A DNA stretch of 64,000 nucleotides from Nonomuraea cavernae. GTDB lineage: Bacteria; Actinomycetota; Actinomycetes; Streptosporangiales; Streptosporangiaceae. A program made the translations under genes and the position numbers. The DNA is taken from contig NZ_BMNH01000007.1 in assembly GCF_014646355.1 (NCBI RefSeq), positions 124,001 through 188,000 of the forward strand, read 5' to 3'. Positions 44,104-53,078 of the stretch are shown one piece after another; position 1 is the stretch's first letter, and every line of letters starts with the position of its first letter. The notes under the pieces are model-generated. The model was not told where the DNA came from. It worked only from the letters and a program-made list of their open reading frames with translations, and did no database searches.

Positions 44104-47100
44104 ATGAACGCGGACGAGTTACGCCCGGGAGACCCGTCGAGGCTGGGCGGCTACCGGCTGGCGAGCAGGCTCGGCTCAGGGGGCCAGGGCGTCGTCTACG
44201 AGGGCTACGACCGCGCGGCCAACCGGGTGGCGGTCAAGGTGCTGCACGCCTACCTGGCCGGTGACTCCCCGCTGCGCCGGCGCTTCACCCGGGAGGTGAG
44301 CGCCGCCCAGCGCGTGGCGTCCTTCTGCACGGCCCGCATCCTGGACCACGATCTGGAGGGCGAGCGCCCGTACATCGTCACCGAGTTCGTGCCCGGCCCG
44401 AGCCTGCGCCGGGCGGTGACGCAACGGCCCGCGCTGGACCGCGACGGGCTGCACCGGCTGGCCGTCGGCATGGGCACGGCGCTGACCGCGATCCACCAGG
44501 CCGGGGTGGTGCACCGCGACCTGAAGCCGGAGAACGTGCTGCTCGGGCACGACGGGCCGCGAGTGATCGATTTCGGCATCGCCCGAGCCGCGGGCCTGTC
44601 GATGACCTCGACCGGCGAGCTGACCGGCACCCCGATGTACATGGCGCCCGAGTTGTTCTCCGGCGGCCGGGCCGAGGCGGCGGCGGACGTGTTCGCCTGG
44701 GGCGCGGTGGTCTACTTCGCCGCGACGGGCCGTGACGCGTTCGCCGGTCCGACGACGATCGCGGTGATCAACCGGGTGCTCCATCACGATCCCGACCTCG
44801 GCCCCCTGCCCGAGGGGTTGCGCGAGTTGGTCGGCGCGACGCTCTCGAAGGACCCCGCCGCGCGTCCCTCCGCCGAGCGGCTCCTGCTGACCCTCCTCGG
44901 TGGCGGCGGCCACACGGTGCTCGCCGAGGGGGCCGAGGCCGCGGCGGGCGTGCGGCCGCCGCGCGAACTCGCCGCCGAGCCCGCGCTGGGCACGGTGGCC
45001 GAGGAGGTCTACGCGGCGCTGCCGGCCGCCGACCGCGAGGTGGCCCGCGACCTGCTGCTGCGGCTGGTGAACGTGAGCGACGGCGACGAGACGCCGCGCC
45101 GCGCGACGGTGATCGAGTTGACCGAGATGCCGCACTCGACAGCCGGACAGGTGCTCGCCGCGTTCGAAGAGGCCACGCTGGTCCAGCGCCAGGACGACAC
45201 CGTCACCCTCGCCAGGGCCGCCCTGCTGTACGCCTGGCCCCGGCTGCACGAGTGGGTGAGCAGCGACCGCGCGGATCTCGGCCCCCACCGGGAGCTGGGC
45301 GAGGCCGCCCGCCGCTGGGCGGGCGGCGGACGCCGTCCCGAGGATCTCCTCCAGGGGTCGGCTCTGCGGCAGGCGCTGTCCTGGACGAGCGCCACGCGGC
45401 TGACGCTGAACCTGACGGAGAAGGAGTTCGTGGAGGCGAGCCGAGCCAGGTCGGCGCGGCGGACCAGGCGGCGGCGCCTGCTCACGACGGGCGTCGCGGC
45501 CCTGCTCGCCGTGTCGCTCACCGCGGGCGGCCTCGCGTGGCAGCAGTCGCTGAGGAGCGACGCGAGCGACCGGAGTCTGGCCGAGGAGCGGGCGAAGGCC
45601 ACGGCCAGACGGGTCGCGCTCCAGGCCGACGCGCTGCGCGGGACCGATCCGGTGAAGTCGATGCTGCTCAGCGTCGCGGCCCACCGCATCGCGCCGGTGC
45701 CCGAGGCGGGGGCGGCGGTGCTGAGCTCGCTCGCCCAGCAGGAGCAGCGGGTCTTCACGGATCCGGCGCCCGCCAACTCCGGACGGGCGCTGAGCGCCGA
45801 CGGCCGGACGCTGGTCAGCGCGGGCGCCGATCGGGTGACCGCCTACGACGTGTGGACGGGACGAACGGTCCGGACGTTCGGCGGGGTCGGCGCGGGCCCC
45901 TTCACCGCCGCGCTCAGCCCGGACGGCGACACGCTGGCGCTCGCCAGGCAGGGCACGGTCGCCCTGTGGAGCCTGCGGACCGGCGCCCGGCTGGGCGAGG
46001 GCAGGTACGTGCCGGAGGTATTCGGGCTGCCCACCGGCCTTCCCGGCAGCCTGGAGTTCAGCCCCGGCGGGGGCTATCTCGTCGTTCGCCAGAACCTCGG
46101 CGGCCCCTACGTCGGGCTGTGGAACGTGGCGCGGCGGAGCCTGGAGACGAGATGGGGGCCCGAGCCGCTGGGAGACGCGCGGCTCGGGCCGGGTGACCGC
46201 TTCGGCTCCGTCGAGGTCATGGCCGAGCGGTCGGAGACCTCGCTGCGGGGTTTCCCCGACCAGAAAGAGCTCGCGGGCCGGCGGCTTCCCGAGCGCCTGC
46301 CCGGTCCCGTCCTCGCGTTCAGCCCCGACGGCTCCCTGGCCGCCGTGGGAGAAGGGACGAGGACGGAGCTGTGGAACCTGTTCACCGGCAAGCGGGCCGA
46401 GCGGGTGTTCCCCGGTGACGTCAGCGACGCCGTCTTCAGCGACGACGGCCGGTTTCTGATCACCTCCGGCAGGCAGGCGGGCAGCCCGTTGTCGCTGTGG
46501 CGGCTGGACGACGGGGCCCCGCTGCTGCGGCTGACGATCGCGTCCACGCTGACCGGCCCACCGCGCCTGGACCCGGAGAACCGGACGCTGAGCCTGCTGG
46601 ACGAGTCGGGGCGGGTGACCGGCTACGACGTCGGCCGGCGGACCCGTCCGCCGCTCGTCCTGCCGGCCAGGGCCCGGGACAGGCGGTTCACCGCCGGCGT
46701 GGACGCCCTGTTCGCCCGGACCGGCGGCGCCGTGCGCGGCTGGTCGCTGCCCGGCCTCACCGAGACGAGGTCGCGCGTCGACATCGCCGTGAACCACGGC
46801 CCGGTCATGCTGGTCAGCCCCGACGGGCGGACGATCGTCACCGGCCACTGGGACAACCATACGGAGGGCGTCACGCTCTGGGACGCCGCCACCGGGCGCG
46901 AGCTGGGCCGGGTTCCGCTGAGTTCCCAGCCCGAGCGGGCGGACATGGAGATCAGCCCCGACAACCGGCTGCTCGCCGTCAGCCACACCCTGCCCGGCGA
47001 CCTCTACGGCAGCGGCGAGGTCGTCGTCATCGACCTCGCGCGGCGCGAACAGATCATGCGGTTCGGGCCGGTCGCCGGAGGCGCGCTGTCCTTCAGCGCC

Positions 47101-47676
47101 GACGGCAGGTTCCTCGTCACCGCCGATCCCGCGGGCGCCGACGTGATCGATCTGGTCTCGCGGAAGGTGCTCCCCCGGTCCGAGGGGCCGGGCACGCTGG
47201 CGCGCGGGTGGATGGAGCTCGCGCCCAAGGGCGGACTGGCCGCCTCGCCGTACGGCAACAGGGCGGTGGTGCTGTGGGACAGCCGCACCTGGCGGACCAC
47301 GGGACGGGTGTTCAGGCTGCCGGGCGACGCGCTAGGCGCGGTCTTCTCCCCCAACGGGCGGATCCTGGCGGTGGCGCACGACGACAGGGTCTCGCTGTTC
47401 GACGTGGCCACGGGACGTCAGCTCGGCGATGGCCGCACCGTCGTCACCGACCTGTCCGATCCGCGGGACTCGGACGATCCGGTGCCCGCCCTCGCGTTCT
47501 CGCCCGACGGCTCCCTGCTGCACGTGGCGGGGCGCGACGGGACCGTACAGGAGTTGCCGGTCGATCCGGCGCGCGCGGCCTCGGAGGTGTGCGCGCGGGC
47601 GGGACGCGCGCTGACCCGCGAGGAGTGGCGCGAGCACGTGGGAGCCGATCTGCCCTACCAGGGGGTGTGCGGCTGA
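44104..47676 (+). CDS. Ser/Thr kinase with WD40 beta-propeller
   Basis: An 1190-residue membrane kinase. Kinase domain at about 15-270: P-loop RLGSGGQGVVYEG, VAVKVL, HRDLKPEN near 137, DFG near 156. Residues 280-430 look like the winged-helix/helical module that usually follows the nSTAND1 NTPase in actinobacterial WD40 proteins, but no NTPase P-loop is present. One membrane helix (about 457-478) is followed by WD40-like repeats to about residue 1150 (SPDG and LWD motifs). The propeller would lie outside the cell and sense an unknown ligand. Confidence 0.9.
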   Translation: MNADELRPGDPSRLGGYRLASRLGSGGQGVVYEGYDRAANRVAVKVLHAYLAGDSPLRRRFTREVSAAQRVASFCTARILDHDLEGERPYIVTEFVPGPSLRRAVTQRPALDRDGLHRLAVGMGTALTAIHQAGVVHRDLKPENVLLGHDGPRVIDFGIARAAGLSMTSTGELTGTPMYMAPELFSGGRAEAAADVFAWGAVVYFAATGRDAFAGPTTIAVINRVLHHDPDLGPLPEGLRELVGATLSKDPAARPSAERLLLTLLGGGGHTVLAEGAEAAAGVRPPRELAAEPALGTVAEEVYAALPAADREVARDLLLRLVNVSDGDETPRRATVIELTEMPHSTAGQVLAAFEEATLVQRQDDTVTLARAALLYAWPRLHEWVSSDRADLGPHRELGEAARRWAGGGRRPEDLLQGSALRQALSWTSATRLTLNLTEKEFVEASRARSARRTRRRRLLTTGVAALLAVSLTAGGLAWQQSLRSDASDRSLAEERAKATARRVALQADALRGTDPVKSMLLSVAAHRIAPVPEAGAAVLSSLAQQEQRVFTDPAPANSGRALSADGRTLVSAGADRVTAYDVWTGRTVRTFGGVGAGPFTAALSPDGDTLALARQGTVALWSLRTGARLGEGRYVPEVFGLPTGLPGSLEFSPGGGYLVVRQNLGGPYVGLWNVARRSLETRWGPEPLGDARLGPGDRFGSVEVMAERSETSLRGFPDQKELAGRRLPERLPGPVLAFSPDGSLAAVGEGTRTELWNLFTGKRAERVFPGDVSDAVFSDDGRFLITSGRQAGSPLSLWRLDDGAPLLRLTIASTLTGPPRLDPENRTLSLLDESGRVTGYDVGRRTRPPLVLPARARDRRFTAGVDALFARTGGAVRGWSLPGLTETRSRVDIAVNHGPVMLVSPDGRTIVTGHWDNHTEGVTLWDAATGRELGRVPLSSQPERADMEISPDNRLLAVSHTLPGDLYGSGEVVVIDLARREQIMRFGPVAGGALSFSADGRFLVTADPAGADVIDLVSRKVLPRSEGPGTLARGWMELAPKGGLAASPYGNRAVVLWDSRTWRTTGRVFRLPGDALGAVFSPNGRILAVAHDDRVSLFDVATGRQLGDGRTVVTDLSDPRDSDDPVPALAFSPDGSLLHVAGRDGTVQELPVDPARAASEVCARAGRALTREEWREHVGADLPYQGVCG

Positions 47677-47805
47677 GCGCCGCCGTCGCCACCTCCCCGA
47701 AAGGGGCGATGGCCTGCGTTAGCCTCAGGTGGTCGAAACCGTATGTCGTCGAAGCCGTCTGTCGTCGGCGAGCGTGGGCGCATGTCGAGCCGGAGGAGTG
47801 TCTCA

Positions 47806-48135
47806 ATGATCTTCATCACCGCTAGGTTCCGCGTTCTCCCGGAGCATGCCGACCGGTGGCCCGAGATCACCGCCGACTTCACCAGGGCGACCCGCGCCGA
47901 GCCCGGGTGCCTGTGGTTCGACTGGTCGCGCAGCGTCGAGGAGCCGGACGTGTACGTCCTGGTCGAGGCGTTCCGCGACGACGAGGCCGGGGCCGCGCAC
48001 GTCGGGTCCGAGCACTTCGCCGAGGCGCGGCGGACCCTCCCGCCCCACCTGGCCGAGACGCCGCGCATCGTCAACGTCAACGTCCCGCAGGACGACTGGT
48101 CGCTCCTCGGCGAGATGGCCGTCCCCGAGCGGTAG
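47806..48135 (+). CDS. Antibiotic biosynthesis monooxygenase-like (ABM) protein
   Basis: A 109-residue ferredoxin-like ABM domain (ITARFRVLPEHADRWPEITADF; EPGCLWFDWSRSVEEPDVYVLVEAFRD; SEHFAEARRTLPPHL). Such dimers include quinone- and peroxide-related monooxygenases without cofactors. GGAGGAG precedes ATG 47806. The region from its stop is duplicated at 48179 (see repeat). Confidence 0.9.
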   Translation: MIFITARFRVLPEHADRWPEITADFTRATRAEPGCLWFDWSRSVEEPDVYVLVEAFRDDEAGAAHVGSEHFAEARRTLPPHLAETPRIVNVNVPQDDWSLLGEMAVPER

Positions 48136-48211
48136 ACACTCCCACGAAGATCGGCGCAGCGGGTGCGCGAGTCAGGCGCGGTGGACACTCCCACGGGGAT
48201 CAGCACCGGGG
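48130..48211 (+). repeat. 49-bp period direct repeat at the ABM stop
   Basis: CGGTAGACACTCCCACG (48130) and CGGTGGACACTCCCACG (48179) are the starts of two copies about 33 bp long with a few mismatches. The first contains the ABM stop TAG. Confidence 0.7.
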
Positions 48212-48708
48212 CACGTAGGGTTAGGCTCGGATGTCTCGGCACATGGGCGCGAAGGGATCCGATCATCGTCAGCGACAACTACCCGTTCGAGGACCCGCCA
48301 CCGCGCGTGCGCCGCCGCGTGACCAAGGCGGCGATCCTGAGCACCCTGAGCACCGCCGACCTCGCCCAGTGGACCTGCCCGCACGGCCAGCACGCCGGGC
48401 ACGGCTGCGTCACCTGCTACGACGCCACCGCCGAGGCCGAGGCCGATCCGGAGCTGCCGCTGTGGGAGGTCGCGGCGTGGTTCACCACCAAACGGCCGAT
48501 CCCGATCAGAGCGTTGCAGGACGTCCACCGCCACGGCCGCCGTTTCGCGCTCGACCAGCCGTCGACTCCCCTGGTCTACCTGCTGAGCGGGCAGGTGCGG
48601 GCCACCCTGGGCGTGGAGGCGGTGGCGGGCGTGGTCGGGTTCCTCCTGCAGAACCGGCACATCGTCGACGACTTCACCGTCACGGAGATCCGCGCCGTCC
48701 ACTCCTGA
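48181..48708 (+). CDS. Uncharacterised protein with Cys/His cluster
   Basis: About 175 residues if started at GTG 48181; no better start codon exists in frame and the conserved part probably begins near DNYPFEDPPPRV, so the true start is uncertain. A WTCPHGQHAGHGCVTCYD segment is a possible zinc site. The C-terminal half (LWEVAAWFTTKRPIPIRALQDVHRHGRRFALDQ) is helical. Similar proteins occur in actinomycetes, but I do not recognise a function. The stop is in a 3 x 17-bp repeat. Confidence 0.6.
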   Translation: MDTPTGISTGARRVRLGCLGTWARRDPIIVSDNYPFEDPPPRVRRRVTKAAILSTLSTADLAQWTCPHGQHAGHGCVTCYDATAEAEADPELPLWEVAAWFTTKRPIPIRALQDVHRHGRRFALDQPSTPLVYLLSGQVRATLGVEAVAGVVGFLLQNRHIVDDFTVTEIRAVHS

Positions 48709-48753
48709 CGGCTCACCTCTCCTGACGGCTCACCTCTCCTGACGGCTCGCCTC
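48703..48753 (+). repeat. 3 x 17-bp tandem repeat over a stop codon
   Basis: TCCTGACGGCTCACCTC repeated at 48703-48719, 48720-48736 and 48737-48753 (one substitution in the last). Each copy contains TGA; the first is the gene stop (48706-48708) and the period places stops in all three frames. Confidence 0.9.
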
Positions 48754-48785
48754 GCACGAGGCGGCAGGCCGCCCCTCCGAGGCCG

Positions 48786-49811
48786 CTACCCAGCGGGCCG
48801 AGGGGAGCCGGGGTAGGAGTCGCGGTCCTCGTCGAGGACGTCGGCGGCCGTACGGACGATGAGCGGATCGGGCACCCCGACCACTTCGTGGTTCTTGCCC
48901 TCGTAGTCGAACAGGCTCAGCACGTGCCGGATCGCCTCGACGCGGGCGCGTTTCTTGTCGTTGCTCTTGATCACCGTCCAGGGCGCGAAGTCGGTGTCGG
49001 TGTGCTGGAACATGTCCTCCTTTGCATCGGTGTACTCGTCCCATTTCTGGCGGGACGCCAGGTCCATCCGTGACAGCTTCCAGCGCCGGACCGGGTCGAT
49101 CGACCGGATGACGAAGCGGGTGAGCTGCTCGCCGCGCGAGACCGAGAAGTAGAACTTGACCAGCTGGATGCCGTCCTCGACGAGCATCTGCTCGAACAGC
49201 GGCGCCTGACGCAGGAACTCCAGGTATTCGCGCGGGGTGCAGAACTCCATCACCCGCTCGACCCCCGCGCGGTTGTACCAGGAGCGATCGAAGAACACCA
49301 TCTCCCCCGCCGACGGCAGGTGGGCGATGTAGCGCTGGAAGTACCACTGGGTGCTCTCGCGTTCGCTGGGCTTGTCCAGCGCCACCACGGCCGCGCCCCG
49401 GGGGTTCAGATGCTGCTGGAACCGTTTGATCGTGCCGCCCTTGCCCGCCGCGTCGCGCCCCTCGAACAGGACCACGAGCCGGACCCCGGTGTCCTTGATC
49501 CAGTACTGCAGCTTCACCAGCTCGATCTGCAGCAGCCGCTTGGTCCGCTCGTACTCGGCGCGGTCCATCCGGCTCCGGTAGGGGTAGTGCTCGCGCCAGG
49601 TGTCGTACGGACGGCCGTCGAGGTCGACCAGGACCGGATCGTCGTCATCGTCGTCGATCACCCGGAGGTCGGAGAGGTCGTCGAGCAGCTCGGCAGGGGG
49701 CGCCTCCGCCGTGTCGAGCAGCTCGGCGGGGGCCGCCTCCATCTTTGCGCCGTTCATGCTGGTGACCAGGAGCTCTTCGCCCGGGCCCGCGCCACTGTCG
49801 GTGTTGTCCAC
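48786..49811 (-). CDS. ppk2: Polyphosphate kinase 2
   Basis: A 341-residue PPK2 (class I-type length core about 65-320). Walker A EGRDAAGKGGT is at 117-127, Walker B-like FFDRSWYNRAGVERV near 175, and the lid region FSVSRGEQLTRF near 215. It phosphorylates nucleoside diphosphates from polyphosphate or the reverse. The N-terminus (residues 1-60) is an acidic, PAELLD-repeated extension that is not part of the fold. Stand-alone gene. Confidence 0.94.
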   Translation of the reverse strand: MDNTDSGAGPGEELLVTSMNGAKMEAAPAELLDTAEAPPAELLDDLSDLRVIDDDDDDPVLVDLDGRPYDTWREHYPYRSRMDRAEYERTKRLLQIELVKLQYWIKDTGVRLVVLFEGRDAAGKGGTIKRFQQHLNPRGAAVVALDKPSERESTQWYFQRYIAHLPSAGEMVFFDRSWYNRAGVERVMEFCTPREYLEFLRQAPLFEQMLVEDGIQLVKFYFSVSRGEQLTRFVIRSIDPVRRWKLSRMDLASRQKWDEYTDAKEDMFQHTDTDFAPWTVIKSNDKKRARVEAIRHVLSLFDYEGKNHEVVGVPDPLIVRTAADVLDEDRDSYPGSPRPAG

Positions 49812-49903
49812 GCCGCCCGTCTACCCCTGCCGCCGTGCTCGACACCCCGACCCGCCGCGCCGCGTCCCCTTCTCGACCTTCGCCGGGTGAGCCGCGGGGC
49901 CGG

Positions 49904-50737
49904 TCACGACTGACGCTTCGCGTTCTCCAGCCGGTCGGGCTTGTTGGTCATGATGCCGTCCACGCCGTACGAGATCAGTCGGCGGATCACGGGCGGCCTC
50001 CTCGTCGACCAGGTGAAGACCCGCATGCCCTGGTCGTGGACGTCCTCGACGTATCCCGGGGTGAGGTCGCGGTGCGGCAGGTTGATCCCGCTGGCGTACT
50101 GGGCCAGCTCGGGCAGCCGATCGGCCGCCGGTTTGCCGAGCAGCGCGATCGGGACATGGGGCACCATGCTGTGGAAGGCCCGCATCGAGCGCCAGTCGAA
50201 CGCCTGCACGGTCAGCCGCTTGCGCCCCCACCAGGCACGGGCGTCGTGCAGCTCGGCGGCCACCCGCCGGTCGATGTCCGGGCTGTCCGGCGGGTGTTTG
50301 ATCTCCAGCAGCAGGCCGATCTCGGTGTTCCGCAGCGCCCGCATGGCCTGGCCGAGCGTGGGCACCCGTTCGCCCCGGTACCGCGAGGAGAACCACGAGC
50401 CGGCGTCCAGCCGCTGGATCTCGGCGAGCGTGAAGTTGGAGACCCGCCACGGCGAACGCCGGGGAAAGACCTTCTCGACATCGGTGGTACGGGTCAGCGT
50501 GGCGTCGTGCATGAGGACGAGCTGGTGGTCCTTGGTCTGCTGGATGTCGAACTCGCACACGTCGGCCCGCTGGATCCGGGCCACGGCGCACGCCGCGAGC
50601 GTGTTCTCGGGCGCGTACGCGGAGGCGCCCCGATGCGCGATGGTGTCGACCTCGCGCGGCGACGCGGACGCGGTCCCCGTCATGACGGCCAGGGCGGTCA
50701 GGACGGCGGTGCCCACGGCACTGAGCTGGCGGTACAT
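49904..50737 (-). CDS. Secreted glycerophosphodiester phosphodiesterase
   Basis: A 277-residue exported enzyme that hydrolyses glycerophosphodiesters to glycerol-3-phosphate and an alcohol. A signal peptide (about 1-26, ending TASA) precedes the GDPD domain: catalytic HRG at 35-37, PENT at 43-46, CEFDIQQTKDHQLVLMHD with metal-binding E62/D64 and His at about 77. The C-terminal GVDGIMTNKPDRL is normal for the family. It may release phosphate or remodel the envelope. Confidence 0.93.
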   Translation of the reverse strand: MYRQLSAVGTAVLTALAVMTGTASASPREVDTIAHRGASAYAPENTLAACAVARIQRADVCEFDIQQTKDHQLVLMHDATLTRTTDVEKVFPRRSPWRVSNFTLAEIQRLDAGSWFSSRYRGERVPTLGQAMRALRNTEIGLLLEIKHPPDSPDIDRRVAAELHDARAWWGRKRLTVQAFDWRSMRAFHSMVPHVPIALLGKPAADRLPELAQYASGINLPHRDLTPGYVEDVHDQGMRVFTWSTRRPPVIRRLISYGVDGIMTNKPDRLENAKRQS

Positions 50738-50907
50738 GTCCCTCCTCGGGTGTGGCCTGTGACGGTCGGTAACCCGAGTCTGACAATGCGTCCTATGTCG
50801 AGTTATGTAGGAGGGTGCCCACTAACGCCAGCAAAGCGATGATTCATCCGACACACTGCCCACATTCGCACCAACTCTTTGCCGGGTTCACAGCGCGTTG
50901 GCGTGCG

Positions 50908-51435
50908 TCAGTGGGGTCGGCGCTGTTCGGGAAGGTCTCCGTCGCTGCCCAGATCCGCTCGCATGCTGTCGAGAAGAGGCTTGAGATCCCGGTCCAGCCC
51001 GGACGGCCGCCGGCCTCCGCTCAGCGCGTGGGCCACCGCCGCGGTCAGCGACCTGCACACCTCGTTGGCTTTCGCATCGGTCTCGGGCTTCGCGATCAGC
51101 CGGACCTCCGCCCTGACGAGCCCCAGCGCGATCAACGTGCTGTCGCACGCGGTCCGCGCCTCGTCGGTCGGAGCCTGCTGATAGCGGATCAGTGCCTCCT
51201 GCGTGTCGTGCAGCGCCGCCAGCAGTTTCGCGTACGCGCTGGACCGGGCCTCGTAGAGGCGAGTCTGCCTCTCGTGCTCGAACTGGGCCGCCCGGCCTTC
51301 GACTTCCCGTCGATGGGCGCGGTCGGCCTCCACCCGGATCTGCCTGCGCGCGAAGTACGCCACCGAGATGGCCGCGACGGCGGCGATGAGAGCGGCGATC
51401 GAGCTGCTCACCTGCGCGAGGATCGCGCCCATCAC
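50908..51435 (-). CDS. Membrane-anchored protein of unknown function
   Basis: A 175-residue protein with one N-terminal membrane helix (about 7-28) followed by a long basic/acidic helix (RRQIRVEADRAHRREVEGRA) and a helical C-terminal domain that is likely cytosolic. No family recognised. It is the last of three same-strand genes (52796 to 50908) with 6-nt and short gaps, so it is likely co-transcribed with them. Confidence 0.75.
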   Translation of the reverse strand: MMGAILAQVSSSIAALIAAVAAISVAYFARRQIRVEADRAHRREVEGRAAQFEHERQTRLYEARSSAYAKLLAALHDTQEALIRYQQAPTDEARTACDSTLIALGLVRAEVRLIAKPETDAKANEVCRSLTAAVAHALSGGRRPSGLDRDLKPLLDSMRADLGSDGDLPEQRRPH

Positions 51436-51441
51436 ACCCTC

Positions 51442-52491
51442 CTACCGCCCATCCGGCCCGAAGTCGTCACGCGAGCCCGGCTGCTCATAAGGCCCGGGAC
51501 GGCCACCCCTGCCGGGACGGCCACCCCTGCCGGGACGGTCATCCCTCTCGGAACGGTCATCCCTCTCGGAACGGTCATCCCTCTCGGAACGGTCATCCCT
51601 GCCCAGGCGCTCTTCCCTGCTCGGCAGGATCAGGTCGGATGAGGCGGGGCGCTCCCCCGCGTCCATGCGGTAAGGATGACCTCTGGGAGCGGGGTCCCGG
51701 CTCGCCGTCCAGTCGGCGAGGTCCCTGGTCCGGCCCGGAGCGAGGCGCTCCAGATAGGTCCGGGTGCGTGCCACGTCGCCGATGGTGTCCTCCGCCACGA
51801 AGGACCGGAGTTCCTCGCGGTCGAGTAACGCGACGGCCAGCCGGCCGTTCTCCGCGACGGCCGCGAGGGGACCCACGTACATGGTCACCGTGGTGGCTCG
51901 GATCGCGACGAGCAGCCGGCGCAGGGCGATGGAGGCATCCGTGCCGTCATCCTCTCCGCCCGCGGCGGGCAGTGCCTCCGAGAGGCGCTGCCGAATGCTG
52001 TCGAATGTCTGGCCTGCGGCGAACTCGACCAGATATCCGACTCTCCAGGAATTCGCCCTCGCCGCCTTGGGCACTATCCGCACCGGTGAAAGGGCTTCCA
52101 AGAATCGTTCGACGTACTGGACGACGGTGGGTTCGTGCGCGTGGTCCAGTCCCCGGACCTCCACGGCCACCGTGGCGCCCACCTCCGCGGCGCCCGCCGC
52201 AAGTGTTTCGCGGAACCCTCGTTCCGCCATATGCCTGTCCACCACACTCGCGATCCGCGAATCCTGGGACTCTCTCAGAACGGCGAGTTCGTCCCGCACC
52301 TCGCCCAGCCTGTCCAGCAGTTCGCGGTGTGCTGACCACTGGCTCTCCAGCGCCTTGCTCCTCGCCGCCTCTCTGTCCTCGACGTGGTCGAGGTCCCTCC
52401 GGAAGAGACCGACCTCGTTGCGGAACCGGAGCACGATGCCGAGCGCCGCGACGGCGACGAGCAGGCAGGTGACCGCCACGACCACACTCAT
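51442..52491 (-). CDS. Membrane protein with coiled coil and RD-repeat tail
   Basis: A 349-residue protein. One N-terminal membrane helix (3-20), a coiled-coil region (about 28-85, ESQWSAHRELLDRLGEVRDEL), a mixed alpha/beta middle (about 100-260) and a C-terminal low-complexity tail of DDRSER/GRGGRP hexapeptides encoded by 6 x 18-bp repeats (51496-51603). The family is not recognised; the layout (anchor, coil, charged tail) suggests scaffolding. Confidence 0.75.
   Translation of the reverse strand: MSVVVAVTCLLVAVAALGIVLRFRNEVGLFRRDLDHVEDREAARSKALESQWSAHRELLDRLGEVRDELAVLRESQDSRIASVVDRHMAERGFRETLAAGAAEVGATVAVEVRGLDHAHEPTVVQYVERFLEALSPVRIVPKAARANSWRVGYLVEFAAGQTFDSIRQRLSEALPAAGGEDDGTDASIALRRLLVAIRATTVTMYVGPLAAVAENGRLAVALLDREELRSFVAEDTIGDVARTRTYLERLAPGRTRDLADWTASRDPAPRGHPYRMDAGERPASSDLILPSREERLGRDDRSERDDRSERDDRSERDDRPGRGGRPGRGGRPGPYEQPGSRDDFGPDGR
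51496..51603 (-). repeat. 6 x 18-bp coding tandem repeat
   Basis: Six 18-bp units in two subtypes (GGGACGGCCACCCCTGCC and GGAACGGTCATCCCTCTC) in the 3' part of the gene at 51442, encoding DDRSER/GGRPGR hexapeptides. Confidence 0.9.
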
Positions 52492-52796
52492 CAGGAGTCC
52501 CTCCTCGCGTACGTGACCCAGCAGGCCGAGAGGGCGAAGGTCACGGCGGCGGCGCAGATCATCATCAGCACGCCGTCCCCGACACTGAGTGCTCCGGAGT
52601 CGTGAGACGGCGGCTGCGCGATCCGCGTCACCGTCACCGTCGGCACGGGAACGGTCACCGGCACAGGGGAAGCAGAAGGCGACACCGGCATGGTCTGGGC
52701 CGGAGGCGACCCTCCCACCTCGGTGGCCGGTCCGTCGTATGTCGTCGCGAGCAGCACGCCGAAGATCAACGCAAGGAATAAGCCGGACGCCTTCAT
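52491..52796 (-). CDS. Small two-helix membrane protein
   Basis: A 101-residue protein from ATG 52796 (an upstream ATG at 52820 is possible). A signal-like helix (3-18), a Pro/Thr/Val-rich external linker (VPVTVPVPTVTVTR) and a second membrane helix near the C-terminus. The stop overlaps the next gene's start region by 1 nt, so the pair is translated together. Function unknown. Confidence 0.65.
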   Translation of the reverse strand: MKASGLFLALIFGVLLATTYDGPATEVGGSPPAQTMPVSPSASPVPVTVPVPTVTVTRIAQPPSHDSGALSVGDGVLMMICAAAVTFALSACWVTYARRDS

Positions 52797-52820
52797 CACC
52801 ACCCCCGGGTACCCGTCCAT

Positions 52821-53078
52821 CGTAGATAACGGGTCATCCGCTACCGAGGCCCTTCCAGCCGTATCGTTCTAGATCAAGGCCGACCTGACACCCTGAAATA
52901 TGACATGAAGCCGTTATCGGATGACAAGGACGCTAGTTCTACCTCTTCCCAATTTCTGCCAGACACCCGATTTCTCTAATCTCCAGCAAGAACGGGAAGA
53001 AAGCTTGATTTCTCTCCAGAGAAGCTGACTAAGATCGCTGTCGATCGGTCAGTGTGCGATCGAGCAGGAGGAAGAATC
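52821..53078. other. AT-richer intergenic with inverted repeat
   Basis: About 230 bp without a gene, richer in A/T than the surroundings. An inverted repeat TCGATCG (53041-53047) / CGATCGA (53057-53063) with a 9-nt loop sits just before the ribosome site of the methyltransferase and may be an operator. Confidence 0.5.

Noticed and set aside
44176..46986. A 936-codon minus-strand frame opposite the kinase
   Set aside because: Shadow of the kinase-WD40 gene; low-complexity composition and no motifs.
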